NCBI RefSeq assembly: GCF_019278565.1
Contig: NZ_CP058988.1
Span: 2,914,001-2,978,000 of the forward strand
Length of the DNA: 64,000 nt
Origin: Cellulophaga sp. HaHa_2_95
GTDB taxonomy: Bacteria; Bacteroidota; Bacteroidia; Flavobacteriales; Flavobacteriaceae
Direction: 5' to 3'
Part shown: piece by piece, positions 42,698 to 52,480 of the stretch
How positions within the stretch are numbered: the stretch's first letter is position 1
Layout of the letters: each line of letters begins with the position of its first letter
Translations under genes and position numbers: made by a program
Notes under the pieces: model-generated
What the model was told of the DNA's origin: nothing
What the model saw: only the letters and a program-made list of their open reading frames with translations
Database searches by the model: none

Positions 42698-45600
42698 ATG
42701 AAAGAAGGAATCGCAGGTAAAATTGCCAAAGTCTTTATGCAATCAAAGCTTACAGTGCTTTTGATGATTGTATTTATGGTAGTTGGTGTGTATAGTTCGT
42801 TTTTAATTCCACGTGAAGAAGAGCCACAAATTGATGTACCTATGGCAGACATTTTTGTGGGCTATCCGGGTGCGAGCCCTACAGAGGTAGAATCACGTGT
42901 AATTAAGCCATTAGAACAGCTAATTTCTAACATTAAAGGGGTAGAATATGTGTATTCAACTTCCATGAAAGAGCAAGGAATGGTGATTGTTCAGTTTTAT
43001 GTGGGTGAAGATATTGAGCGCTCCTTTGTAAAACTGTACAATGAAATTAACAAACATATGGACGAGATGCCAGCTGGTGTGACGTTTCCGTTAGTAAAAA
43101 CCAGAGCCATTGATGATGTGCCCATGTTAGGATTAACCTTATGGAGTGAAAATTATGACGATTACCAGTTAAACCAAATGGGGCAAGAATTGGAAGCCGA
43201 AATCAAGAAGATAAATGATGTAGCAGTCACACATAAAATTGGCGGCAGAAACCGTCAATTACGGGTGGTTTTAGATAAAGAAAAATTAGCTGCAAGTGGT
43301 TTAGATTTCTTGTCGGTTTCTGAAATGATTAAAGCCAATAACAGTCAATTGCGTGCTGGGAGTTTTGATAAAAATGACACTGAGTATCTGGTGAATACAG
43401 GTGCTTTTTTAGCCTCGGTTACTGATGTTGAAAATCTAGTAGTTGGTGTGCAACAAAACCAACCTATTTATTTAAAGCAAGTCGCTAAAATTATTGATGG
43501 CCCGGAAGTACCACAAAACTATGTGAGTTTGGGTTACGGAAAAGGAAGTGCACAATCGGCTGATTATACGTCGGAATATCCTGCAGTAACTATTTCGGTT
43601 GCAAAACGTAAAGGAGCAGATGCTATGAAAATTGCTGATGTGATTATTGATAAAGTAGATCATTTACGTAGTACTCTAATTCCCGATGATGTACATGTGG
43701 AAATCACAAGAAATTATGGTGAAACAGCGTCGCATAAAGTATCGGAATTACTGTGGCACCTTATTGGTTCTATCTTTGCCGTGACACTTGTAGTAATGCT
43801 AGCCATGGGATGGCGTGGTGGATTGGTGGTGTTTTTATCAGTTCCAATTACGTTTGCCTTAACGTTGTTGAGTTATTATATGATGGATTACACGCTAAAC
43901 CGAATTACCCTATTTGCGTTAGTTTTTGTCACAGGAATTGTGGTGGATGACTCCATTATTATTGCAGAAAATATGCACCGACATTTTAAGATGAAACGCT
44001 TACCGTTTAAAGATGCTGCTTTGTATGCCATTAATGAAGTTGGAAACCCAACCATTTTAGCAACATTTACAGTTATAGCATCTGTTTTACCTATGGCTTT
44101 TGTCTCTGGATTAATGGGTCCTTATATGGCACCAATGCCAATAGGAGCGTCTATTGCTATGATTTTGTCCTTATTTGTAGCCTTAACCATTACACCTTAT
44201 TTAGGATATATTTTTTTAAGAGAAAAGGATAAGAAGGGCGCAGAAGAGAAACCAGAAAAAGCAGTTGAAGAAACATTTATTTACAAGGTTTACAACAAGT
44301 TTGAACGTCCCTTATTAGAAAGTAAGAACAAACGTTGGTTATTTTTGGGATTAACGTTTATGGTCTTAATGGCTACAATGGTCTTGTTTTTTACAAAATC
44401 GGTGGCAGTGAAAATGTTACCGTTTGATAACAAAAATGAGTTTCAGGTGGTTATTGATATGCCTGAAGGTACCACACTAGAACGAACAGGAGTTGTCGCT
44501 CAAGAAGTGTCGCAATATTTAGCCACTCGACCAGAAGTAGTTAATTATCAAAATTACGTGGGTACCTCTGCTCCCATTACGTTTAACGGTTTGGTACGTC
44601 ATTACGATTTACGAGGAGGAAGTAATATGGCCGATATTCAAGTGAATTTAATTGATAAAGAGGAACGTGCTATTCAAAGTCATGGTATAGCCACATTAAT
44701 GCGTCCTGATATTCAGAAAATTGCAGCAAAGTATAACGCGAATATTAAATTAGTAGAAGTTCCGCCAGGACCTCCAGTATTGTCAACGATTGTTGCAGAA
44801 GTATATGGACCTGATTATAACGAGCAAATTAAAATCGCCAATAGCGTTCAAGAGATCTTAAAAAAAACCGATGATGTGGTAGATATTGATTGGATGGTGG
44901 AAGCCGATCAAACTGAATATCAATTTGATATCAACAAAGAGAAAGCCATGTTGTATGGCGTAGCACCACAACAAATTGCGTATACCATGAATATGGCATT
45001 ATCAAACAGAGCCATTACTAATTTATATGATGAAGATGCTGTAAACCAAGTTGGATTGATATTGTCTTTAGATGAAAAAGAGAAATCTACTATTACTGAT
45101 ATTTCACAATTAAAAGTGAAGTCAAAACAAGGTAATATGGTACCTATTGCAGATTTGGTAACCATTACCGAAACGATAGCTGCAAAAAGTATTTATCGTA
45201 AAAACCAAAAACGTGTAGTTTACGTGATGGCCGATATGGCTGGAGAATTAGAAAGTCCAGCATATGCTATTCTTGGAATGGAAGAAAAGTTGAAAGAAAT
45301 TCCATTGCCAAATGGTTACGAGCTTAACGAAATGTATTTAGGTCAGCCAGATTATGAAGATAATTATACCGTAAAATGGGATGGAGAATGGCAAATAACC
45401 TTAGAAGTATTTAGAGATTTAGGTATTGCTTTTTTAGGTGCAATTATTCTAATCTATATATTAATAGTTGGATGGTTCCAAAATTTTAAAGCACCAATCG
45501 TCATGATGGTTGCCATACCATTATCATTAATAGGAATTATACTAGGACACTGGATTATGGGAGCATTCTTTACAGCAACTTCTTTTATTGGTATGATTGC

Positions 45601-45892
45601 TTTAGCTGGCATCATGGTTCGAAACTCGGTATTATTGATTGACTTCATCAATCTAAGAACAGCAGAAGGTGTGCCACTAAAACAAGCGTGTATTGAAGCG
45701 GGAGCTGTACGTACAACGCCAATTTTATTAACCGCAGGAACGGTTGTTATTGGAGCATTTGTGATCTTATTTGATCCAATTTTCCAAGGATTAGCCATCT
45801 CGTTAATGGGCGGAACTATTGTGTCTACAGTGTTAACCTTGTTGGTTGTGCCACTTGTATATTATATGATAGAGAAGAAAAATTACAAATAA
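42698..45892 (+). CDS. RND-family efflux pump permease
   Basis: A 1064-residue inner-membrane proton-driven exporter of the AcrB/MexB superfamily. Twelve helices in the 1+5+1+5 pattern enclose two large periplasmic loops. The N-terminus has FLIPREEEPQIDVPMADI. Helix 4 has the essential acidic pair region TGIVVDDSIIIAENMHRH (near 405-422). The second half repeats this with IGMIALAGIMVRNSVLLIDF near 965. The substrate is unknown; the sequence belongs to the drug/organic group, not the heavy-metal group, which has a DFG motif. Coexpression with SQR suggests export of sulfur-containing or electrophilic products, which is inference. Confidence 0.93.
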   Translation: MKEGIAGKIAKVFMQSKLTVLLMIVFMVVGVYSSFLIPREEEPQIDVPMADIFVGYPGASPTEVESRVIKPLEQLISNIKGVEYVYSTSMKEQGMVIVQFYVGEDIERSFVKLYNEINKHMDEMPAGVTFPLVKTRAIDDVPMLGLTLWSENYDDYQLNQMGQELEAEIKKINDVAVTHKIGGRNRQLRVVLDKEKLAASGLDFLSVSEMIKANNSQLRAGSFDKNDTEYLVNTGAFLASVTDVENLVVGVQQNQPIYLKQVAKIIDGPEVPQNYVSLGYGKGSAQSADYTSEYPAVTISVAKRKGADAMKIADVIIDKVDHLRSTLIPDDVHVEITRNYGETASHKVSELLWHLIGSIFAVTLVVMLAMGWRGGLVVFLSVPITFALTLLSYYMMDYTLNRITLFALVFVTGIVVDDSIIIAENMHRHFKMKRLPFKDAALYAINEVGNPTILATFTVIASVLPMAFVSGLMGPYMAPMPIGASIAMILSLFVALTITPYLGYIFLREKDKKGAEEKPEKAVEETFIYKVYNKFERPLLESKNKRWLFLGLTFMVLMATMVLFFTKSVAVKMLPFDNKNEFQVVIDMPEGTTLERTGVVAQEVSQYLATRPEVVNYQNYVGTSAPITFNGLVRHYDLRGGSNMADIQVNLIDKEERAIQSHGIATLMRPDIQKIAAKYNANIKLVEVPPGPPVLSTIVAEVYGPDYNEQIKIANSVQEILKKTDDVVDIDWMVEADQTEYQFDINKEKAMLYGVAPQQIAYTMNMALSNRAITNLYDEDAVNQVGLILSLDEKEKSTITDISQLKVKSKQGNMVPIADLVTITETIAAKSIYRKNQKRVVYVMADMAGELESPAYAILGMEEKLKEIPLPNGYELNEMYLGQPDYEDNYTVKWDGEWQITLEVFRDLGIAFLGAIILIYILIVGWFQNFKAPIVMMVAIPLSLIGIILGHWIMGAFFTATSFIGMIALAGIMVRNSVLLIDFINLRTAEGVPLKQACIEAGAVRTTPILLTAGTVVIGAFVILFDPIFQGLAISLMGGTIVSTVLTLLVVPLVYYMIEKKNYK

Positions 45893-45907
45893 TTAAAATG
45901 AATCAAA

Positions 45908-46117
45908 ATGTTAAATACATATTTTAGAGTGATTGTCGGTGTTATGGTACTATTAAGTGTTGTACTTTCTGTTTATGTTAGTCCAAACTGGATGTGGTTT
46001 ACTGTATTTATTGGCGTAAATTTAATACAGTCTGCCTTTACCAAATGGTGTCTTTTAGAAACCATTTTGAAGAAGTTAGGTATAAAAAATAATGGAAGTT
46101 CTTGTGCTTCTTGCTAA
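45908..46117 (+). CDS. DUF2892 (YgaP-like) membrane protein
   Basis: A 69-residue membrane protein with two helices (about 6-24 and 28-46) and the DUF2892 signature NLIQSAFTKWCLLETILKKLG, then a short tail ending CASC. DUF2892 is the membrane domain of YgaP, which carries an N-terminal rhodanese (sulfurtransferase) in E. coli; free-standing copies often sit with sulfide or persulfide genes. It is 15 bases after the RND pump, the last gene of the operon. The three tail/helix cysteines could carry persulfide. The link fits the SQR gene upstream. Confidence 0.85.
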   Translation: MLNTYFRVIVGVMVLLSVVLSVYVSPNWMWFTVFIGVNLIQSAFTKWCLLETILKKLGIKNNGSSCASC

Positions 46118-46136
46118 GCGCAACTCCTGAAAAATT

Positions 46137-46174
46137 AAAAAGCTCGATAGTACGCTATACTATCGAGCTTTTCT
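46137..46174. terminator. Bidirectional terminator between the two efflux operons
   Basis: AAAAGCTCGATAGT (about 46137-46150) pairs with ACTATCGAGCTTTT (about 46159-46172) around a short loop. It separates the DUF2892 gene (plus) from the converging CzcB-like gene (minus). Confidence 0.8.
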
Positions 46175-46176
46175 AG

Positions 46177-47304
46177 TTAGCCTCCTATTAAACTGAAGGC
46201 TCCTTTTACCAGAAATTGAGCATCATTAGCAAACTGTTTGCTATTAATGATCGAAGTATTTTCACGATAACTATCTTTGGTTTTTACTTCCTTTTGCAAA
46301 AAATAATAGACTCCGTTTTCTTTCTTATCCAAAACCAATACATACTTTAAGTCATCAGCAGAAACAATAGCTTCTGAAGGCAAAGCCTGTTGCTTTTCTG
46401 AACTTGTACTTATTTTGGCATCTACGAACATTCCTGCAATAAAATTGTATTCCGTTTCATTTTCAATATGACCATGAATTTTAATTGTTCTATTTTCATC
46501 AATAGTATTTCCCATAAGATAAACTTCACCAGAATACACTTGATCTGATGCTTCTGGAATTTTAAAGGTTATTTCTTGTCCTTTTTTAATAGTTAATATA
46601 TCTTTTTCAAATACAGAGAGTTCTAAATGAATATGATCGTTATTAATGATTTCTAAAATAGGACTGGCAGGTGAAACATAGGTACCCATAGAAACAAAGG
46701 TTTTAGATATTGTTCCTGTGATTGGTGCATGAATACTAACCACGGAGGTGAATATTCCTTTAGCAGCCTTAGAGCTACTTATGTGAAGCATTTCTAATTG
46801 TTTCTTTACCCCATGCTGGCGCGCAAGACTTGTTTTATAATCACTTTCGGCTTTTAAAAAGCTCTTTTGCGACGTAATTTTTTCTTCCATCATTGTTTGC
46901 TGCCGATCATATTCCGACTTCAAATAAACCAACTGTTCATTCAGTTCCATATATTCTTGTTGGAGCGTAACAAATGCTGGATTCTCAAGGGTTACCAATA
47001 CTTGTCCTTTTTTTACGGTATCACCAATTAACAAAGGAGTCGATTTTATGTATCCCCCCATTATAGCACTTACACGTGCTTTATTCTCTGGAGGAACATC
47101 AATTAAACCCGTAGCATTTACCACCTTAGGAAAATCTCCTTCGTTAAAGCCTCTTAATGCATAGTTATTCTTTTCAAATTGATCTGCCGTAATTTCTATA
47201 TAGTTAGAAGTTAAATTTGTTATTGCCGTCCCCTTCTCTGCTTCTTTACAGCTAAAGATTAAAATAACAACAACTAGGATACTTATATAAGTGATGTTTT
47301 TCAT
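46177..47304 (-). CDS. CzcB/CusB-type periplasmic adaptor lipoprotein
   Basis: A 375-residue membrane fusion protein of the heavy-metal RND type. A lipobox ends at Cys19 (VVILIFSC). Lipoyl half-motifs are SAIMGGYIKSTPLLIGDTVKKG (about 80-101) and VSIHAPITGTISKTFVSMGTYV (about 190-211), with a coiled-coil between. The barrel domain carries HLELSVFEKDI near 232. No His-rich metal-binding tail is present. It pairs with the CzcA-CzcC fusion encoded five bases upstream in the same operon, so it is the bridge of a metal exporter. Confidence 0.92.
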   Translation of the reverse strand: MKNITYISILVVVILIFSCKEAEKGTAITNLTSNYIEITADQFEKNNYALRGFNEGDFPKVVNATGLIDVPPENKARVSAIMGGYIKSTPLLIGDTVKKGQVLVTLENPAFVTLQQEYMELNEQLVYLKSEYDRQQTMMEEKITSQKSFLKAESDYKTSLARQHGVKKQLEMLHISSSKAAKGIFTSVVSIHAPITGTISKTFVSMGTYVSPASPILEIINNDHIHLELSVFEKDILTIKKGQEITFKIPEASDQVYSGEVYLMGNTIDENRTIKIHGHIENETEYNFIAGMFVDAKISTSSEKQQALPSEAIVSADDLKYVLVLDKKENGVYYFLQKEVKTKDSYRENTSIINSKQFANDAQFLVKGAFSLIGG

Positions 47305-47309
47305 GATAA

Positions 47310-50300
47310 TTAAAGTGTTAAATAATTAATAGCAACAAGTGTTTGATTGTAATCTTGCAGTTTATCTAAGTAAGCTAGCTGTATTTCATAGGCGCTCTCA
47401 AGACTCTGTAGATATTGATAAAAATCAATTTCTCCATTTTTATAATTACCCAGTGCTGTTTTTAATATTTCATTAGAGAGTTGTTTTCCTTCTGTTTCGT
47501 AATAGGTAAGTGCTTCTGTATGTTGCGCTAGCTTATTTAAGAGCACTTTTTTCCTTAGATTCAAGTCAACCTTGTATTGATCCAATTCATTTACCGAAGC
47601 CGATTCTGCATATTTAGATGCTTTGATCCTGGCATTTTTCCCTCCAAAAAAAATAGGTATTTTAAGTCCCAATTGATAGCCATATAAATTGGTATTTAAA
47701 CTTTCATTAGTTCCTTGAAAATAATTAAGACTGATATCTGGAAGTAGCTGTTGTTTTTCCAGGCGTTTCTCTGCTTTGAACAATGCCTCCTTATTTTGAT
47801 ATAAGCTAACTTCAGGGCTTACCATAGGTTCTGTTAGTTGTAAATTTGCCTTGAAATGGAGTGCTGGTGCTATCCATAAAGAATCTTTAATTTGTACAAT
47901 AGCTTTTATATGTAAATAAGTTTCTCTAACCTTTTTTTGAGCTGCAGCATATTCTAAACTAATTTGTTTTTCTTTAGATAAGGCTGTTATCTTTTCTAGA
48001 TAATTAGTTTCCCCTAGCTCAAAACGCCTATTGGCCATGCTAGAAAAATTGGTATATAAACTATCTAGGCTATTATACAGCTTTTCTTTTTCTATTGCTA
48101 TTTGGTAATTATAATAGGCAGAAGTTAGGTTTCGTATAATTGCTTTTTTCTGAATTTCAAACGTATTTTCAGCGAGAGCGTATCTTGCTTTATTTACTTT
48201 CTTTTGAGAAAAATACACCGTTGGAAAACGGAAATCTTGCTGCACTCCATATACTTTTAGGGGCTCATTATTACTTGCTAAATTGTTTTCATCAAACTCA
48301 TAGTAGACTTGGGTCTTATCAAAATCAAAAGCACTGCGAACCAGTTTTTCTGATTGTAAAAGTTGATTATTTTTAGCCTTCAAAGAAGCATTATTTTCAA
48401 TGGCTATAGAAATTAGGTCTTCTAAATATAACGGCTTTCCTTGCGCCATTCCCTGCCCTATTACCAATACACCTAAAGCAACAAGGGTAAGACTACTTTT
48501 ATTTTTAATTTTCATCGGCTTAATTTTATTTAAGATTGCGTAAAGCACGGGTAAGACTACAAGCGTTAAAAGCGTTGCCGTAAATAATCCTCCGATTACC
48601 ACCGTGGCCAAGGGTCTTTGTACTTCTGCTCCTGCATTGGTAGAAATGGCCATGGGTAAAAAACCTAATGCAGCGGCAGAAGCAGTTAATAAAACAGCTC
48701 GTAATCTATCTTTGGCCCCATGTTTAATTAATTCTTCAATTGTTTCAAAACCTTTCGCTTTTAACTCTTTAAAATGTTCGATTAAGACGATTCCATTTAA
48801 AACGGCAATCCCGAAAAGGGCAATAAAACCTACCCCTGCAGAAATACTAAATGGCAAATCTCTAATCCATAAGAACAAGATGCCGCCAACAGCGGCTAAT
48901 GGGATTGCAGAATAAATCATTAATGCCTCTTTTACCGATTTGAAGGCAAAAAACAATAGTATAAAAATAAGCACCAACGCTATCGGTACTGCCAATAGCA
49001 AGCGAGATTTAGCACTTTGCAAGTTTTCAAACTGACCTCCGTATGAAATGGTATAGCCTACCGGTAGCTCTACATGTTTTGTTATTAATTGCTGAACATC
49101 ATCAACCACAGATTGTAGGTCTCTATTCCGTACATTTACACCTACAACGATACGTCTTCGCGTATTATCTCGCGATATTTTAGCTGCACCTTTCTCATAG
49201 GTAATGGATGCTAATTCTCTCAGGGGAATCTTACCGCCATTAGGAAGGTCTACAAATAAATTTTGAAGATTATCTATATCTTTTCGCTTAGAGGTATCCA
49301 AACGAACCACTAAATCAAATCGTTTTTCACCTTCAAAAATATTGCCTGCAGTTTTCCCGGCAAAAGCCATTGCTACCAGATCATTTAATTCTTGAATGTT
49401 TAATCCGTAACGCGCCACTTTACTCCGATCATATTTGATACTCATTTCTGGCAAACCTTCTACTTTCTCAATAGAAATATCTGCAGCACCCTTAACTTTT
49501 GCAATTAGATCGCCAATTTCTTTTCCTTTTTTGGCCAAAACCGCTAAATCGTCACCGAAAATTTTAATGGCAATATCGGCACGTACTCCTGTAATTAATT
49601 CATTGAAACGCATTTCAATAGGCTGAGTAAATTCAACCTCCATTCCAGGAATCACCGCTAAAGCTTCTTTAAATTTATCTGCTAATTCATCTTTAGTAGT
49701 GGCCGAAGTCCATTCTCCTTTTGGTTTTAATATAATAATTACATCGCTCTCTTCCATAGACATAGGATCCGTAGGTACTTCTGCAGCACCAATTCTAGTC
49801 ACCGCTTGCTCTACTTCTGGAAAGTTTGTCAGCAATATATCTTCTATTTGAGTCGTAATTTCAATGGTTTTACTCAGAGAGGTTCCTGTTTTAAGTACAG
49901 GCTGAATAACAAAATCGCCTTCATCTAAAGTAGGAACAAACTCCCCACCCATTTGCGTAAATAAATAAACGGAAAAAGCTAACAGGAAACCTGCAATAGC
50001 CAATACTACTTTTTTACTATTTAGTGCCCATCCCAAAATAGGGTCATATTTAGCAACCAGCCAATTTATCAAACGCGTAGAGATAGTTCTTCTTTCCGTC
50101 TTTTTTTGAGGTTTTAAAAATAAAGAGGCAGCGACTGGCACGTAAGTGAAGCACAATAGCATGGCGCCAATAAGAGCAAAACTAAAAGTAAGTGCCATTG
50201 GTATAAACATTTTACCTTCTACCCCACTTAACGAGAGTATTGGAATAAATACAATTAATATAATGAGCTGGCCAAATACTGCAGAATTCATCATTTTTGA

Positions 50301-51638
50301 TGCTCCGTTTTGAGCAATTTGGTCTTTTAACTGTTGTTGCTCTTCTTTAGGTAAGGCCATTATTTCTGTACTGGTGGCACTTATTTTAAAAGCAATGAAC
50401 TCTACAATAATAACCGCTCCGTCTATAATAATCCCAAAATCTATAGCTCCCAAACTCATTAAATTTGCATCTACTCCAAAAATGTACATCAAGGATAGTG
50501 CAAAGAGCAAACAAAGCGGAATTACGGAAGCTACCACCAAACCTGATCTAAAATTGCCGAGCAACAGTACCACAACAAATATTACAATAAGACAGCCTAA
50601 TACTAGATTCTCTGTTACGGTAAAGGTTGTTTTAGCAATAAGATCACTGCGGTCTAAAAAAGCATTGATGTATACCCCTTCTGGAAGCGACTTGCTAATT
50701 TCTTCTACCCGAAACTTCACGGCATCTATAACCTTTTTTGAGTTTGCATCTTTAAGCATCATCACTTGACCTAAGACTTTTTCGCCTTCGCCATTGGCCG
50801 TAATTGCTCCAAACCTATTGGCACTACCAAAACCAACTTTAGCTACGTCCTTGATGTAAATTGGTAGTCCGTTTAGATTCTTTACTACCACATTTTCAAT
50901 ATCATTTAAAGATGTAATTAAACCTTCGCCACGAATAAAATAAGCCTGATTCATCTTCTCAATATAACCGCCACCGGAAACACTATTATTAGCTTCTAAG
51001 GCTCTAAAAACATCATGTGCACTGATGTTCATGGCATAGAGTTTCTCGGTATCTATCGCTACTTCATACTGCTTCAAAAATCCTCCCCAAGTATTTACTT
51101 CTACCACACCCGGAATTCCTGAAAGCTGTCTTTTTACAATCCAGTCTTGAATAGTCCTCAAATCTTGAGTGGTATATTTGTTTTTAAAGGCTGGTTTTAC
51201 ATCTAAAATGTATTGATAAATTTCCCCTAAGCCTGTGGTAATAGGTCCCATTTCTGGCGATCCAAAACCCTCTGGGATTTTTTCAGAAGCCGATTTAATT
51301 TTTTCAGCAATTAACTGCCTAGGCAAAAAAGTTCCCATATCATCATTAAAAACAATGGTCACTACGGATAGTCCAAACTTAGAAACCGATCTAATTTCTT
51401 CTACCCCAGGTAAATTTGCCATCTCTAGCTCTACCGGATAGGTTATAAACTGTTCCATGTCTTGTGTAGAAAGGTTTTTAGACGTGGTGATTACTTGTAC
51501 TTGATTATTGGTAACATCCGGAACTGCTCCAATAGGTATTTGAGATAAGGAATACAATCCAAACCCAACGATAAAAAGTGTAAATAAGAGAATTAAAAAC
51601 TTATTCTTAATACTAAAATGAATAATATTTGATAACAT
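47310..51638 (-). CDS. CzcA-CzcC fusion: heavy-metal RND pump joined to outer-membrane factor
   Basis: A 1442-residue protein. Residues 1 to about 1035 are an HME-type RND permease (CzcA/CusA): IPIGAVPDVTNNQVQV at the N-terminus, the metal-RND signature DFGIIIDGAVIIVEF in helix 4 and the RAVLLTASAAALGFLPMA segment before helix 11. Residues about 1042-1442 are an outer-membrane factor (CzcC/TolC): a signal-peptide-like MKIKNKSSLTLVALGVLV and cleavage-like GMAQG, then coiled-coil OEP repeats. No stop or frameshift separates the parts. Such fusions are known in Bacteroidota; the second part may be released by signal peptidase. Substrate metal is not certain. Confidence 0.92.
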   Translation of the reverse strand: MLSNIIHFSIKNKFLILLFTLFIVGFGLYSLSQIPIGAVPDVTNNQVQVITTSKNLSTQDMEQFITYPVELEMANLPGVEEIRSVSKFGLSVVTIVFNDDMGTFLPRQLIAEKIKSASEKIPEGFGSPEMGPITTGLGEIYQYILDVKPAFKNKYTTQDLRTIQDWIVKRQLSGIPGVVEVNTWGGFLKQYEVAIDTEKLYAMNISAHDVFRALEANNSVSGGGYIEKMNQAYFIRGEGLITSLNDIENVVVKNLNGLPIYIKDVAKVGFGSANRFGAITANGEGEKVLGQVMMLKDANSKKVIDAVKFRVEEISKSLPEGVYINAFLDRSDLIAKTTFTVTENLVLGCLIVIFVVVLLLGNFRSGLVVASVIPLCLLFALSLMYIFGVDANLMSLGAIDFGIIIDGAVIIVEFIAFKISATSTEIMALPKEEQQQLKDQIAQNGASKMMNSAVFGQLIILIVFIPILSLSGVEGKMFIPMALTFSFALIGAMLLCFTYVPVAASLFLKPQKKTERRTISTRLINWLVAKYDPILGWALNSKKVVLAIAGFLLAFSVYLFTQMGGEFVPTLDEGDFVIQPVLKTGTSLSKTIEITTQIEDILLTNFPEVEQAVTRIGAAEVPTDPMSMEESDVIIILKPKGEWTSATTKDELADKFKEALAVIPGMEVEFTQPIEMRFNELITGVRADIAIKIFGDDLAVLAKKGKEIGDLIAKVKGAADISIEKVEGLPEMSIKYDRSKVARYGLNIQELNDLVAMAFAGKTAGNIFEGEKRFDLVVRLDTSKRKDIDNLQNLFVDLPNGGKIPLRELASITYEKGAAKISRDNTRRRIVVGVNVRNRDLQSVVDDVQQLITKHVELPVGYTISYGGQFENLQSAKSRLLLAVPIALVLIFILLFFAFKSVKEALMIYSAIPLAAVGGILFLWIRDLPFSISAGVGFIALFGIAVLNGIVLIEHFKELKAKGFETIEELIKHGAKDRLRAVLLTASAAALGFLPMAISTNAGAEVQRPLATVVIGGLFTATLLTLVVLPVLYAILNKIKPMKIKNKSSLTLVALGVLVIGQGMAQGKPLYLEDLISIAIENNASLKAKNNQLLQSEKLVRSAFDFDKTQVYYEFDENNLASNNEPLKVYGVQQDFRFPTVYFSQKKVNKARYALAENTFEIQKKAIIRNLTSAYYNYQIAIEKEKLYNSLDSLYTNFSSMANRRFELGETNYLEKITALSKEKQISLEYAAAQKKVRETYLHIKAIVQIKDSLWIAPALHFKANLQLTEPMVSPEVSLYQNKEALFKAEKRLEKQQLLPDISLNYFQGTNESLNTNLYGYQLGLKIPIFFGGKNARIKASKYAESASVNELDQYKVDLNLRKKVLLNKLAQHTEALTYYETEGKQLSNEILKTALGNYKNGEIDFYQYLQSLESAYEIQLAYLDKLQDYNQTLVAINYLTL

Positions 51639-51712
51639 TCTTTCCTATATAAATAATTAGAACTATTCCAAATCAAAGCAATGAAATGGAATTTATTTTG
51701 ATCTAAAACTAT

Positions 51713-52111
51713 TTATGAAATACGGGGTGGCTGAAATAAGCCCAAAGAATGTAAAGAAGAACTAGGTTCTTGGTAATGGAAATTTGATATCGTGTGCTGA
51801 ACGAATTCTATTTTATTGAAGTCCGCCTTATACGCTGGACTTACAATAGCAATAACAGTAGAAATATGAGAATGATTTTGAAAAGGTAATTTTTCATGAT
51901 CTTCCTTTTCTTCTTGGTGTTCTTTTTGATGCTCCGCTTTAGATTCTCCGTAATGCTTAGCAACAAACGCTATAATATCATCTCCGTATTCTTCACTATG
52001 AAACGAAGCATGTTCTATCAACTGATTTAATTTAACTAGATCAGTGAAACAAATTCCTAAACTTTGCATGAAAATTAGGAATGAAAATGATATGGAAACC
52101 AATTTCAACAT
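51713..52111 (-). CDS. Small His/Glu-rich exported protein of the metal efflux operon
   Basis: A 132-residue protein with a signal peptide (about 1-22, FSFLIFMQSLGICF), then a charged stretch rich in His, Glu and Lys (GESKAEHQKEHQEEKEDHEK, about 55-74, and NHSHIS) that could bind divalent metal in the periplasm. The C-terminus ends FQPPRIS, a pattern I associate with small proteins ahead of Bacteroidota metal RND genes. It lies 74 bases upstream of the pump gene on the same strand. A perfect minus-strand -7 element, TATATTTG at 52124-52117, ends six bases before the ATG, giving almost no leader. Function is inferred from context. Confidence 0.68.
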   Translation of the reverse strand: MLKLVSISFSFLIFMQSLGICFTDLVKLNQLIEHASFHSEEYGDDIIAFVAKHYGESKAEHQKEHQEEKEDHEKLPFQNHSHISTVIAIVSPAYKADFNKIEFVQHTISNFHYQEPSSSLHSLGLFQPPRIS

Positions 52112-52279
52112 ATAAACAAATATACAATTTTGAAACCTCGAATCGTGTAAGCTGCTTTAATTCAGAAACAATCAAAATAACCTAATTTTGATATTTTGTT
52201 TAATATTTTAAAAGAATAGTTAAACATTTTGTAACTTTACATTGCAATACTGTTATTAACTCTAATACATCTATTTACC

Positions 52280-52480
52280 ATGTTCGGACTTTTTAAGAAA
52301 AAATCGGAGAAAGATAAGCTTTATGAAACCTATCAGAATTTGCTTCAAGAAGCACATAAGCTCTCTACCTCGAATAGAAAATTGAGTGATCAAAAGACTT
52401 ATGAAGCAGAAGAAGTCATGAAGAAGATAGAACAGTTAAGCAAAAAAATGGAATACCATGAATTCAAAAAAGCCAGATAA
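52280..52480 (+). CDS. Lacal_2735 family protein
   Basis: A 66-residue, highly charged helical protein (MFGLFKKKSEKDKL, then EAHKLSTSNRKLSDQKTYEAEEVMKKIE), matching the small Lacal_2735 family that is widespread in Flavobacteriaceae and has no known function. It is probably a coiled coil. It is first in a run of seven tightly spaced plus-strand genes ending with a photolyase, and it overlaps the DUF2452 gene by 23 bases. That overlap places it in the same transcript. Confidence 0.8.
   Translation: MFGLFKKKSEKDKLYETYQNLLQEAHKLSTSNRKLSDQKTYEAEEVMKKIEQLSKKMEYHEFKKAR

Noticed and set aside
47310..51638. Sequencing frameshift joining czcA and czcC
   Set aside because: Both halves read in one frame without a break, and such fusions are known in Bacteroidota.
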